Origin: CAXBCP01 sp047638395
GTDB lineage: Bacteria > Pseudomonadota > Alphaproteobacteria > MPNO01 > UBA830
NCBI GenBank assembly: GCA_047638395.1
Contig: JBLIMV010000001.1
Location: 203,852-267,851, forward strand
DNA length: 64,000 bases
Direction: 5' to 3'
Part shown: positions 8,879 through 18,285 of the stretch, piece after piece
Position numbering within the stretch: the stretch's first letter is position 1
Layout: each line of letters begins with the position of its first letter
The notes under the pieces: model-generated
Database searches by the model: none
Seen by the model: only the letters and a program-made list of their open reading frames with translations
What the model was told of the DNA's origin: nothing
Made by a program: the position numbers and the translations under genes

Positions 8879-8939
8879 TAGGAGGGATCCAGCGTTTCCG
8901 CTGGGGTTGGACGTTCTGGGGGGAACGTCCAGGGGGCTA
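8841..8939 (-). ncRNA. Candidate small regulatory RNA between ccmA and acnA
   Basis: Read on the minus strand, this region folds into three consecutive perfect hairpins. The first (8930-8909) has stem GGACGTTC/GAACGTCC with loop CCCCCA. The second (8904-8889) has stem CCAGCG/CGCTGG closed by a GAAA tetraloop. The third (8876-8855) has stem CCGCTGATC/GATCAGCGG with a GCAA tetraloop and is followed by TTTTTCTTTT, a textbook intrinsic terminator. Both GNRA loops exist only on the minus strand, which fixes the orientation. A plausible sigma-70 promoter sits upstream. A single-stranded CCCTCCT between hairpins two and three, together with the C-rich first loop, could pair with Shine-Dalgarno sequences, as in several alphaproteobacterial sRNA families. 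No open reading frame explains it. I cannot match it to a named family. Confidence 0.75.
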
Positions 8940-8945
8940 CAGTTC

Positions 8946-8974
8946 CATATGGTGCTGCAATTGGGGCCGGACAA
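8946..8974 (-). promoter_or_regulatory. Probable sigma-70 promoter of the candidate sRNA
   Basis: Minus-strand boxes TTGTCC (8974-8969) and CATATG (8951-8946) are separated by 17 bp. They predict a start near 8939, just before the first hairpin of the RNA. The -10 box matches the consensus only partly. Confidence 0.5.
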
Positions 8975-9016
8975 GGGCGTAATTGTGGCAGGAATGTGAT
9001 TTGTTCATGAAACTAA

Positions 9017-9033
9017 CATATCGGTCCGATATG
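9017..9033. promoter_or_regulatory. Perfect 17-bp operator-like palindrome upstream of acnA
   Basis: CATATCGG-T-CCGATATG is an 8-1-8 perfect inverted repeat about 270 bp before the acnA start and about 50 bp upstream of the sRNA promoter. Its size and symmetry suit a dimeric repressor. I cannot name the regulator. The rest of 8975-9299 shows no convincing gene. Confidence 0.55.
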
Positions 9034-9299
9034 CCTTCACCTGCGCCCCGCCCGTCAGCCTTATATAAATGCCCGGAATACGGCGGATTTGTGGCGTTTC
9101 TGGCGTGTGTGCAGGTGTTGCGGGCGATGTATTCAGCGCGGCAGCAGGTATCGCCATCGTTCAGGCCATTTTTAATCCGTCTTAAATCCTATTTGCCCTT
9201 AATCCGGCGTCAAACTTGCTTCAAACGTCATAACTATTGGATTCAGCGCCGTTTGCCGCTAGTTTCCGCCCCGCATCAGATAAAAGAAGGAGATCGATC

Positions 9300-11999
<2,700 letters not shown>

Positions 12000-12024
12000 A
12001 TACCGGCTTCAATACTGGCTTCCC

Positions 12025-12058
12025 GGCCCGCACTCCAAAAGGAGTGCGGGCCATTTTT
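12025..12058 (+). terminator. Intrinsic terminator after acnA
   Basis: A 12-bp perfect stem (GGCCCGCACTCC/GGAGTGCGGGCC) with loop AAAA is followed by ATTTTT. It lies 25 bp after the acnA stop. Confidence 0.93.
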
Positions 12059-12068
12059 CTGTCAAAAC

Positions 12069-12084
12069 TTCACTCACAAGTGAA
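12069..12084. promoter_or_regulatory. Inverted repeat upstream of the DUF1223 gene
   Basis: TTCACT-CACA-AGTGAA is a perfect 6-4-6 inverted repeat 47 bp before the start of the DUF1223 gene. It could be an operator; no regulator is identifiable. Confidence 0.35.
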
Positions 12085-12130
12085 CGTGGTTGATTAGGCA
12101 TTTTTAACCGCCGGCTCCTATATACGAGCC

Positions 12131-12859
12131 ATGTTCAGACCTGTCCGGACTTTACTGACAAGCGTAGTCGTTTGTACCCTTCTCGCCCTGCCGGCATTTG
12201 CCGGGGGTGGCAAAAAGGTTGTCGTCGAGCTGTTTACGTCGCAGGGCTGTTCGTCCTGCCCGCCGGCGGATGCGTACCTGGCGGAGCTTGCAAAGCGCGA
12301 TGACGTGATCGCGCTGTCGTTCCATGTCGATTACTGGAATTATATCGGCTGGAACGATCCGTTTTCGTCGCCTGAAGCAACCGCCCGTCAGCGCGCCTAT
12401 GGGCGCACCCTGAAAAAACGCTACGTCTATACGCCGCAGATCGTCGTCGATGGGCGCGCCGAAACCGTCGGCTCTAACCGGGCGATCGTGGCCAGCCTGA
12501 TCGCGATGGCGGCGGCGGCGCAGAAGATCGAAATCGATGTTACCCACAACAAGGATGGCTCCGCCGATATCCGTGTGCCTGACGCACTGCCCGGCGGGGA
12601 ACGCAAAGGCGAATTGTGGATCGGGTTTTACGATGCCGCCGTGAAGACGGAAATCCGCGCGGGCGAAAACCGCGGTGAGACCATCATCAATGCCAATATC
12701 GTGCGGACCTATAAACGCATCGGTGACTGGGACGGCAACGCGCTCGAAACCCGTGTCGACCTGAAGGCGCTGGGCGCCACCGGCCGTGACGGCTGCGTGA
12801 TCATCCTGCAGAGCGCGCAAAGCGGGCCGATTATCGGCGCCGCGTCTTTCCCGCTTTAA
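12131..12859 (+). CDS. DUF1223 thioredoxin-like secreted protein
   Basis: The 242-residue product belongs to the DUF1223 family. It has a signal peptide (about 1-24, ending LPAFA), the diagnostic VVELFTSQGCSSCPPADAYL segment with a CXXC pair at about Cys40 and Cys43, and FHVDYWNYIGWNDPF, which is strongly conserved in the family. The fold is thioredoxin-like and the protein is probably periplasmic; its substrate is unknown. It is transcribed convergently with the next gene: the two stop codons are only 3 bp apart, with no terminator visible between them. Confidence 0.9.
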   Translation: MFRPVRTLLTSVVVCTLLALPAFAGGGKKVVVELFTSQGCSSCPPADAYLAELAKRDDVIALSFHVDYWNYIGWNDPFSSPEATARQRAYGRTLKKRYVYTPQIVVDGRAETVGSNRAIVASLIAMAAAAQKIEIDVTHNKDGSADIRVPDALPGGERKGELWIGFYDAAVKTEIRAGENRGETIINANIVRTYKRIGDWDGNALETRVDLKALGATGRDGCVIILQSAQSGPIIGAASFPL

Positions 12860-12862
12860 TTA

Positions 12863-14059
12863 TTAGGCTTCCGGCGCTTCTGAAGCGTCCCGCAGCATCT
12901 CAGCCCCGCTGTCCATCGCGCTGACTTCCCAGTTGACGATGTGGTGCGATGCACTGGCCAGCAGGTTGCGGTATTCACGCTCCACCGCCCCCCCTTTGAA
13001 TATTGCGGTACCGCCCGCGGTGTTGAACAGGCGCGTGCCGGCTTCAAGTGCTGTCCGGCAGGCCCAGGCTGAATTGCGCTTGGCGCGCAGGAGTTCCGCG
13101 TCGCTCAATGTGCCGCCCGCCTCCAGGACCTTCATGGCGGCCGTAATGGTGTCGCGGTTGAGCGCTTCCGCGGCGTCTATTTCGGCGGCGCATTCTCCTG
13201 CGATCACATGGCTTGTCGGGTTGTCGGCAACCTTGGTGCCGCGCGACATACGCGTCGCGGTATAGGCGAGCCACTGATCGAGCAGGCCCTGCGCCATCCC
13301 GACTGTCATCGACGCGAACAGCGCCGGGGTCAGGAAGCCACGCGGCAGACGGTACACTCCGCCCGGATTGACCGCCGCCCCCGGCCCGTTGCCGGCGCGC
13401 GCGTCTTCTCCCCGCAGGAGGGCGTAGTCAGGCACGAACACGTCCTCGACCGAAAAGCTTTTGGACCCCGTACCTTCGAGCCCGATGGTGTGCCAGTCGT
13501 CGATAATCGTCGCCTCCGCCCGGCGGAGCAGGAAGAAGTGCGGCCCGTCGCGCTTGTCGCCATCAACGATAAAACCGCCGCAGATCAGCCAGTCCGCATG
13601 GTCGATGCCGCTGGCAAAACCGAACCGGCCGGAAAACGAATAGCCACCGTCGACCGGGGTGGCGATCCCCCTGGGGTCGAACGCGGCAGACATCACCGCT
13701 TCCGGGTTCTCGCCCCAGACATCTTCCTGCGCCTGGAGCGGAAACGTGCCGAGCATCTGGGCGTGATCGGCCATGATCGCCTGCACCCAGCCCTGGGCGC
13801 CATCGGCCCGGGTCAGGCGCTGCGAGACGCCGCACAGCACGTCCCAGCCCATGGCCTGGCCGCCGAAACGTTCGGGTTGGGTCATGCGGATCAGACCGGC
13901 TGCGCGAAAATCGGCAACCGATTCCGCCGGCACCATGCGGGCGGCCTCCGCGCCCGCGGCCCGGGCGCGGAGGGCCGGGTGCAGGGCCTCCGCGCGGGCA
14001 TAAAGATCCGACGCTGCCGGTGGCGCGTCCTGTGGCAGTGCAGGGGAGATTTCAGCCAT
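12863..14059 (-). CDS. Acyl-CoA dehydrogenase-fold flavin-dependent monooxygenase (HsaA/HpaB group D-like)
   Basis: The 398-residue protein has the acyl-CoA dehydrogenase fold of two-component (group D) flavin monooxygenases such as HsaA, HpaH and DszC. The N-terminal helical part contains LIRMTQPERFGG, the central beta domain contains GYSFSGRFGFASGIDHADWLI and GLEGTGSKSF, and the C-terminal helices end with FNTAGGTAIFKGGAVEREYR. Such enzymes use FMNH2 supplied by a separate reductase and O2 to hydroxylate aromatic or sulfur substrates; no reductase gene is adjacent. ATG at 14059 is chosen over an upstream in-frame TTG. The substrate cannot be deduced. A true acyl-CoA dehydrogenase is less likely because the typical catalytic glutamate region is not recognisable. 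Confidence 0.8.
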   Translation of the reverse strand: MAEISPALPQDAPPAASDLYARAEALHPALRARAAGAEAARMVPAESVADFRAAGLIRMTQPERFGGQAMGWDVLCGVSQRLTRADGAQGWVQAIMADHAQMLGTFPLQAQEDVWGENPEAVMSAAFDPRGIATPVDGGYSFSGRFGFASGIDHADWLICGGFIVDGDKRDGPHFFLLRRAEATIIDDWHTIGLEGTGSKSFSVEDVFVPDYALLRGEDARAGNGPGAAVNPGGVYRLPRGFLTPALFASMTVGMAQGLLDQWLAYTATRMSRGTKVADNPTSHVIAGECAAEIDAAEALNRDTITAAMKVLEAGGTLSDAELLRAKRNSAWACRTALEAGTRLFNTAGGTAIFKGGAVEREYRNLLASASHHIVNWEVSAMDSGAEMLRDASEAPEA

Positions 14060-14270
14060 GTTCAAACTCGGGTTTCAATTTTCGGAAACCCAAGTTTCCG
14101 GGAAGCTTGCGCGCGACACAACGCTTTTCGCGGATGCGCCCGACATGGTAACGTGTCCTGACTATTCGTATGCGAACGATCAGAAACAGGATCGCCGCGA
14201 AGACGGTCAAAATGCTCACCGACGAGTCCGCACCGGGGCTTCGTCATTACCCGATAAACAACAGGCAAAA

Positions 14271-15191
14271 ATGACCGAACCAACCGCCCCCGCTCGCCGT
14301 GAAGGCATCGCCCATGTGATGATGCTGGTGGCCGTGCTGATCTTCGGGCTCAATTACGTGGTGGGCCGATTGGCCGTGGGCGAGGTGCCGGCCTACACGC
14401 TCGGGTTTACGCGCTGGACCTTCGCGGCGATCGTGTTGTTGCCCTTTGCCTGGCAGCACCTGAAGGCCGACCGCGAAAAACTGGCATCAAGCTGGAAGCT
14501 GCTGGTCCTGGCCGGTTTTCTGATGCCGTTCATGGGCGCGGGTGTCACCTATGTTGCGCTTGCCCACACCACCGCGGTCAATGGCGGGGTCATCCAGACA
14601 TCTATGCCGGTGATGATCGTCATCCTCGCCTGGATATTCCTGCGCGAACGGACAACGGGGACGCAGTGGATGGGCACGGCGCTCGCAATTGCCGGTGTGC
14701 TGTATCTGATTTCCCGGGGCGACCCGAAGGTCTTGCTCAACCTTACATTCAATCTCGGCGATGCCATCCTGATCGCCTGCAATCTCGGGCTTGCCGGGTA
14801 CAGTATCGCGGTGAAGCGTCTGCCGGCGGGCATCCACCCGCTGTCTCTGCTGACCTGCGTCTGCGCCGTCGGGTCGATCATTCACGTGCCATTTTTTGTG
14901 ACCGAAATCGCCACCGGGCAGATCCCGTCGCCGAGCCCGGTCGCATTTGTCTCGCTCGCCTTTGTCGCGGTCTTCCCGTCCATTGTCGCGATCATGTGCT
15001 GGAACAATGCCATCGCCCGTCTCGGCGCGCCGCGGGCCGGTTATTACATGTATCTGACGCCGGTCTTCGCCGCGATTTTCGGTATTCCCCTGCTGGGTGA
15101 GACGATCTCCGCCTTCCACATTGTGGGCGGCGCGGTCATTATCGCCGGCGTGACGCTTTCCAGTCGGAAGCCCAAAGCCGCCGCTGAATGA
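14271..15191 (+). CDS. DMT superfamily (EamA) transporter, first of a tandem pair
   Basis: The 306-residue membrane protein shows two EamA repeats of five helices each, the standard 10-TM drug/metabolite transporter plan. Recognisable features are HVMMLVAVLIFGLNYVVGR in the first helix, QWMGTALAIAGVLYLISRGD at the end of repeat one, and LGETISAFHIVGGAVIIAGV near the C-terminus. The ATG at 14271 starts just before the first helix; the longer open frame upstream is hydrophilic and unlikely to be coding. It overlaps the next EamA gene by four bases (ATGA). Such proteins export metabolites or amino acids; the substrate is unknown. Confidence 0.9.
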   Translation: MTEPTAPARREGIAHVMMLVAVLIFGLNYVVGRLAVGEVPAYTLGFTRWTFAAIVLLPFAWQHLKADREKLASSWKLLVLAGFLMPFMGAGVTYVALAHTTAVNGGVIQTSMPVMIVILAWIFLRERTTGTQWMGTALAIAGVLYLISRGDPKVLLNLTFNLGDAILIACNLGLAGYSIAVKRLPAGIHPLSLLTCVCAVGSIIHVPFFVTEIATGQIPSPSPVAFVSLAFVAVFPSIVAIMCWNNAIARLGAPRAGYYMYLTPVFAAIFGIPLLGETISAFHIVGGAVIIAGVTLSSRKPKAAAE

Positions 15192-16114
15192 TCGAAAGAT
15201 CCGCGATGCAGGCCGCCTCCCGCAGCGAGGCCATCGCCCATCTGATGATGCTGGTCGCGATGATAATATTTGCCCTTAACTTCATTATCGGCCGCTGGGC
15301 GGTGGGAGATACGCCGCCCTATATCATGGGCTTCGTGCGCTGGGGCGGGGGCGCGCTGATCCTCTTGCCGTTTGCCTGGACCCGCCTGCGGCAAGACTTC
15401 GGCTTCATCCGCCGTCACTGGAAAATCCTTTGCCTCGCCGGGTTTATGATGCCGTTCATGGTCGGGGGCGTGAGCTATGTGGCGATGACCTATACCAGCG
15501 CCATCAATGCTGGCGTCATTGTGACGTCGACTCCCGTGATGACGGTGCTTCTGTCATGGCTGGTCCTCAGGGAGCCGATCAGAGGCGCTGTGTGGCTTGG
15601 CATCTCGACGGCGATTGCGGGTGTATTGTATATGGTTTCCCGGGGCGATCCGGCATCCCTCCTGGCCCTGTCGTTCAATGCCGGAGATCTTATGCTTGTC
15701 GCCAGCTGTCTTGGTGTGGGCGCATACGGCGTATCGATCAAAAAAATGCCGGACGGGATTCATCCGCTTTCTCTGCTGACCGTGATCTGCGCGGTCGGCG
15801 CGCTCTGCCATGTGCCGTTCGTCGCTTATGAAATCATGTCGGGCGAGCAGGTCGTGCTGAGCGCCAAATCTGCGGTGTCGCTGACGTTTCTCGCCATTTT
15901 TCCATCGGTCGTGGCCATTCTGATCTGGAACAGCGCCATCGCCCGGATCGGCCCCAGCAGATCGACTTTGTATATGTATTTGATCCCGGTCTTTACCGCG
16001 ATCCTGGCGATTCCGCTGCTCGGCGAATCGATTGGCGTTTATCATGTTGTCGGCGCTGTCCTGATCGTCATCGGTGTAACCTTGGCGAGCCGTAGAGCCC
16101 GTCCGGCGTCATGA
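15188..16114 (+). CDS. DMT superfamily (EamA) transporter, second of a tandem pair
   Basis: This 308-residue protein is a close paralogue of the gene immediately upstream. The openings AIAHLMMLVAMIIFALNFII and GIAHVMMLVAVLIFGLNYVV correspond, and most helices align without gaps. It has ten predicted helices and two EamA domains. Start ATG 15188 overlaps the upstream stop, so the two are co-translated. Tandem duplication followed by divergence is the simplest origin. A heteromeric transporter, as seen in small multidrug resistance pairs, is possible but not typical for full-length EamA proteins. Confidence 0.9.
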   Translation: MIERSAMQAASRSEAIAHLMMLVAMIIFALNFIIGRWAVGDTPPYIMGFVRWGGGALILLPFAWTRLRQDFGFIRRHWKILCLAGFMMPFMVGGVSYVAMTYTSAINAGVIVTSTPVMTVLLSWLVLREPIRGAVWLGISTAIAGVLYMVSRGDPASLLALSFNAGDLMLVASCLGVGAYGVSIKKMPDGIHPLSLLTVICAVGALCHVPFVAYEIMSGEQVVLSAKSAVSLTFLAIFPSVVAILIWNSAIARIGPSRSTLYMYLIPVFTAILAIPLLGESIGVYHVVGAVLIVIGVTLASRRARPAS

Positions 16115-16164
16115 GCGGCGAGCTGACAGCGGCGGGACGATAAGAACAAGATGATGGGGGTGAC

Positions 16165-17175
16165 GTGAAAGCAATACAGTTCTCGGAGACCGGCGGGCCG
16201 GAGGTTCTGGAATATGTCGATCTGCCTGACCCGACGGCGGGGCCGGGCGAGGTATTGGTCAAGGCCCATGCTTTCGGTGTGGGTAAACCCGACATGCTGC
16301 TCCGGAGCGGCGTGTACAAGTGGATGCCGGAACTGCCCGCCGTTATCGGCAACGAAATGAGTGGTCATGTCATCGGCGTCGGTGCCGGCGTCAGTCATCT
16401 GGCGCTGGGCCAGGCGGTCCTGGTCTTCGGTACCGGTGGCGGGCGTCATGCCGAAATGAATGCGGTGCCGGCAGACATTGTGACGGCGCTGCCCGGCGGG
16501 GTCGATCTGGATGCCGCCGTGTGTATTCCCAATTACGCCATTGCATGGTGCCTGCTCAAAGAAGCCTGCGCCGGCACCGACGTTAAATCGGTATATGTGA
16601 ATGGGGCTGCCGGCGGTGTCGGCTCCGCCGTCATCGATCTCTGCCGACTTGAAGGGATAGAGGTTATCGCCGGGGCAAGCAGCGACGCGAAATGCGCTTT
16701 CGCCAAAGATCTCGGTGCAGCCCATACGATTAACTACGGATCGGGTAACTCCGGATCGGGTAACGACGGATCGGCAAATGTCGCGGACAGCGTGCTGGAG
16801 CTGACCGATGGGCGCGGTGTCGACCTGGTGCTTGACCAGCTCGTCGGGCCGGAATTTACCGACAATCTGCGCATGCTGGCGCCGCTCGGGATGATCCTGT
16901 CGTTCAATGCGCTTGCCGGGTTGCCGGAAAAAGAACTGTTCGCCGAAATGCGCGCCCATTTGGGCAAAAGCCCGGCGGTGCGGTGTTTTTCGTGGCACAG
17001 CTACGATGCCAACCCGGAGGCGCGGGCGCGGGTTCTCGGAGAAGTGGTTGACCGGTTTGCCGATGGCGGGCTGTTCCCGCCGATCCATGCCACGCTGCCG
17101 CTCAGCGATGCGCGCAAAGCGCATGAGGAGCTCGATGCACGCGAAATTCTCGGCAAGGTGGTTCTGAAACCTTAA
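16165..17175 (+). CDS. MDR-family NADPH:quinone oxidoreductase-like protein
   Basis: The 336-residue protein belongs to the medium-chain dehydrogenase/reductase superfamily, quinone-oxidoreductase branch. It has an N-terminal GroES-like domain (MKAIQFSETGGPEVLEYVDL), a Rossmann domain with the NADP-binding VNGAAGGVGSAVIDL (about 148-162), and no zinc-binding cysteine cluster, consistent with the zinc-free QOR type. After INYG (about residue 191) a Gly/Ser/Asn-rich insertion is encoded by three 15-bp direct repeats, where relatives have a short acidic stretch. It starts 50 bp after the EamA pair. The substrate (quinone, enone or other) is not predictable. Confidence 0.87.
   Translation: MKAIQFSETGGPEVLEYVDLPDPTAGPGEVLVKAHAFGVGKPDMLLRSGVYKWMPELPAVIGNEMSGHVIGVGAGVSHLALGQAVLVFGTGGGRHAEMNAVPADIVTALPGGVDLDAAVCIPNYAIAWCLLKEACAGTDVKSVYVNGAAGGVGSAVIDLCRLEGIEVIAGASSDAKCAFAKDLGAAHTINYGSGNSGSGNDGSANVADSVLELTDGRGVDLVLDQLVGPEFTDNLRMLAPLGMILSFNALAGLPEKELFAEMRAHLGKSPAVRCFSWHSYDANPEARARVLGEVVDRFADGGLFPPIHATLPLSDARKAHEELDAREILGKVVLKP
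16738..16782 (+). repeat. Three in-frame 15-bp tandem repeats within the MDR gene
   Basis: Three consecutive 15-bp units begin GGATCGGGTAAC, GGATCGGGTAAC and GGATCGGCAAAT. They encode GSGNS-GSGND-GSANV and add a flexible loop to the Rossmann domain. Confidence 0.9.
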
Positions 17176-17248
17176 GCGAAATCCGTTCAGCCGGCGTTCA
17201 TCCTGGAGTCCCTATCGTTCGCCTGAACGTTGTTGTGGGGGAATTCAG

Positions 17249-17425
17249 ATGTTCGCCATCTTTAGAAATTTCAATCTTTCCGTGGCCGGTACGGTGGCCG
17301 TGGCGGTCGTTTTGCTGGTATCCGCAATTGTCCTGTTGCTGATATTCGACATCGGTTTGTTCGCCGACGCCTGCTGCAATACCGGCGGCAACACATTTGC
17401 CGTTGTGCTTCCCCCGGCCCATTAA
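17249..17425 (+). CDS. Small single-pass membrane protein, hypothetical
   Basis: ATG at 17249 opens a 58-codon frame beginning MFAIFRNFNLSVAGTV. It contains one strong hydrophobic helix at about residues 11-37 and a tail with a Cys-Cys pair (DACCNTGGN). A weak purine-rich site (GTGGGG) precedes it. It lies between two genes on the same strand and fills a gap that would otherwise be empty. I recognise no family; coding potential is suggested by topology only. Confidence 0.45.
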   Translation: MFAIFRNFNLSVAGTVAVAVVLLVSAIVLLLIFDIGLFADACCNTGGNTFAVVLPPAH

Positions 17426-17509
17426 GGCGAGATGAAAGGCTGGATGTGCGCGATATCCCGGCTATGTTTCGGTAGATGCACCCGAACACCGGCAGAAAGG
17501 GGTTTGATC

Positions 17510-18172
17510 ATGTCCACCCTATACGGCCCCAACCACCGCGCCTATCAGGACCAGTTCGATACACGGCGGCTCGCCGATAATGTCGAACGCCGGGTGATCG
17601 AGCCCGTCATCAACGACTTCCACCGTGAATTTATCGACGCGCGGGACATGTTCTGGCTGGCCACCGTTGATCATCAGGGCCGCCCCACGGTTTCCTACAA
17701 GGGCGGCGATCCCGGTTTTGTGCGGGTGCTGGATGAGCGAACGCTGGCTTTCCCGTCTTTCGACGGCAACGGCATGTTCTATTCCATGGGCAATATTGCC
17801 GGGAACGATCAGGTCGGTCTGCTGTTTACCGATTTTGAAAAACCCTACCGGCTGCGTATTCAGGGCACCGCGACCATCGATGAAAACGATCCGCTGCTGG
17901 CGGAGGTCTACGAGGCACAGTTGATTGTCCGCGTGACTGTGTCGGAGGTTTTTCGCAATTGCCCGCGCTACGTGCACCGCTACGATAAGGTGACGGGCTC
18001 GCGCTATGTGCCGCGCGACGGGGAGCACACGCCACTGGCGGGCTGGAAGCGATCGAAGGAAATCCAGCCAGACCTGCCGGCCAGGGATCACGGGCGCGCG
18101 GAGAAAGAGGGCGGATACCGGTCCTACGAGGAACAGACGGAACTGATGCGCAAAGGCAATCCGGAGGCGTAG
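17510..18172 (+). CDS. Pyridoxamine 5'-phosphate oxidase-fold family protein
   Basis: The 220-residue product has the split-barrel flavin-binding fold of the PNPOx family. The core begins ARDMFWLATVDHQGRPTVSYKG and continues with LAFPSFDGNGMFYSMGNI and YRLRIQGTATI, with a C-terminal FRNCPRYVHRY segment typical of this subgroup. The ATG at 17510 is preceded by AGAAAGGGG and suits the domain start; the open frame upstream adds 26 unlikely residues. Members bind FMN, F420 or heme, so the exact activity cannot be stated. It is not the PdxH of vitamin B6 synthesis. Confidence 0.85.
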   Translation: MSTLYGPNHRAYQDQFDTRRLADNVERRVIEPVINDFHREFIDARDMFWLATVDHQGRPTVSYKGGDPGFVRVLDERTLAFPSFDGNGMFYSMGNIAGNDQVGLLFTDFEKPYRLRIQGTATIDENDPLLAEVYEAQLIVRVTVSEVFRNCPRYVHRYDKVTGSRYVPRDGEHTPLAGWKRSKEIQPDLPARDHGRAEKEGGYRSYEEQTELMRKGNPEA

Positions 18173-18285
18173 GGTAAAACAGGGCAGAATTCTCGCCGAA
18201 TTCTCGCCGAATTCGAGTTGTAGATTCTCGACTCTCGCGCCCCGTTTCTGCATGCTGTGCTTTCACAGCGCAGAAACAGGGACGA

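Noticed and set aside
9172..9190. Apparent CtrA site TTAATCCGTCTTAA upstream of acnA
   Set aside because: The spacing between the half sites is six, not seven, so it does not fit the consensus.
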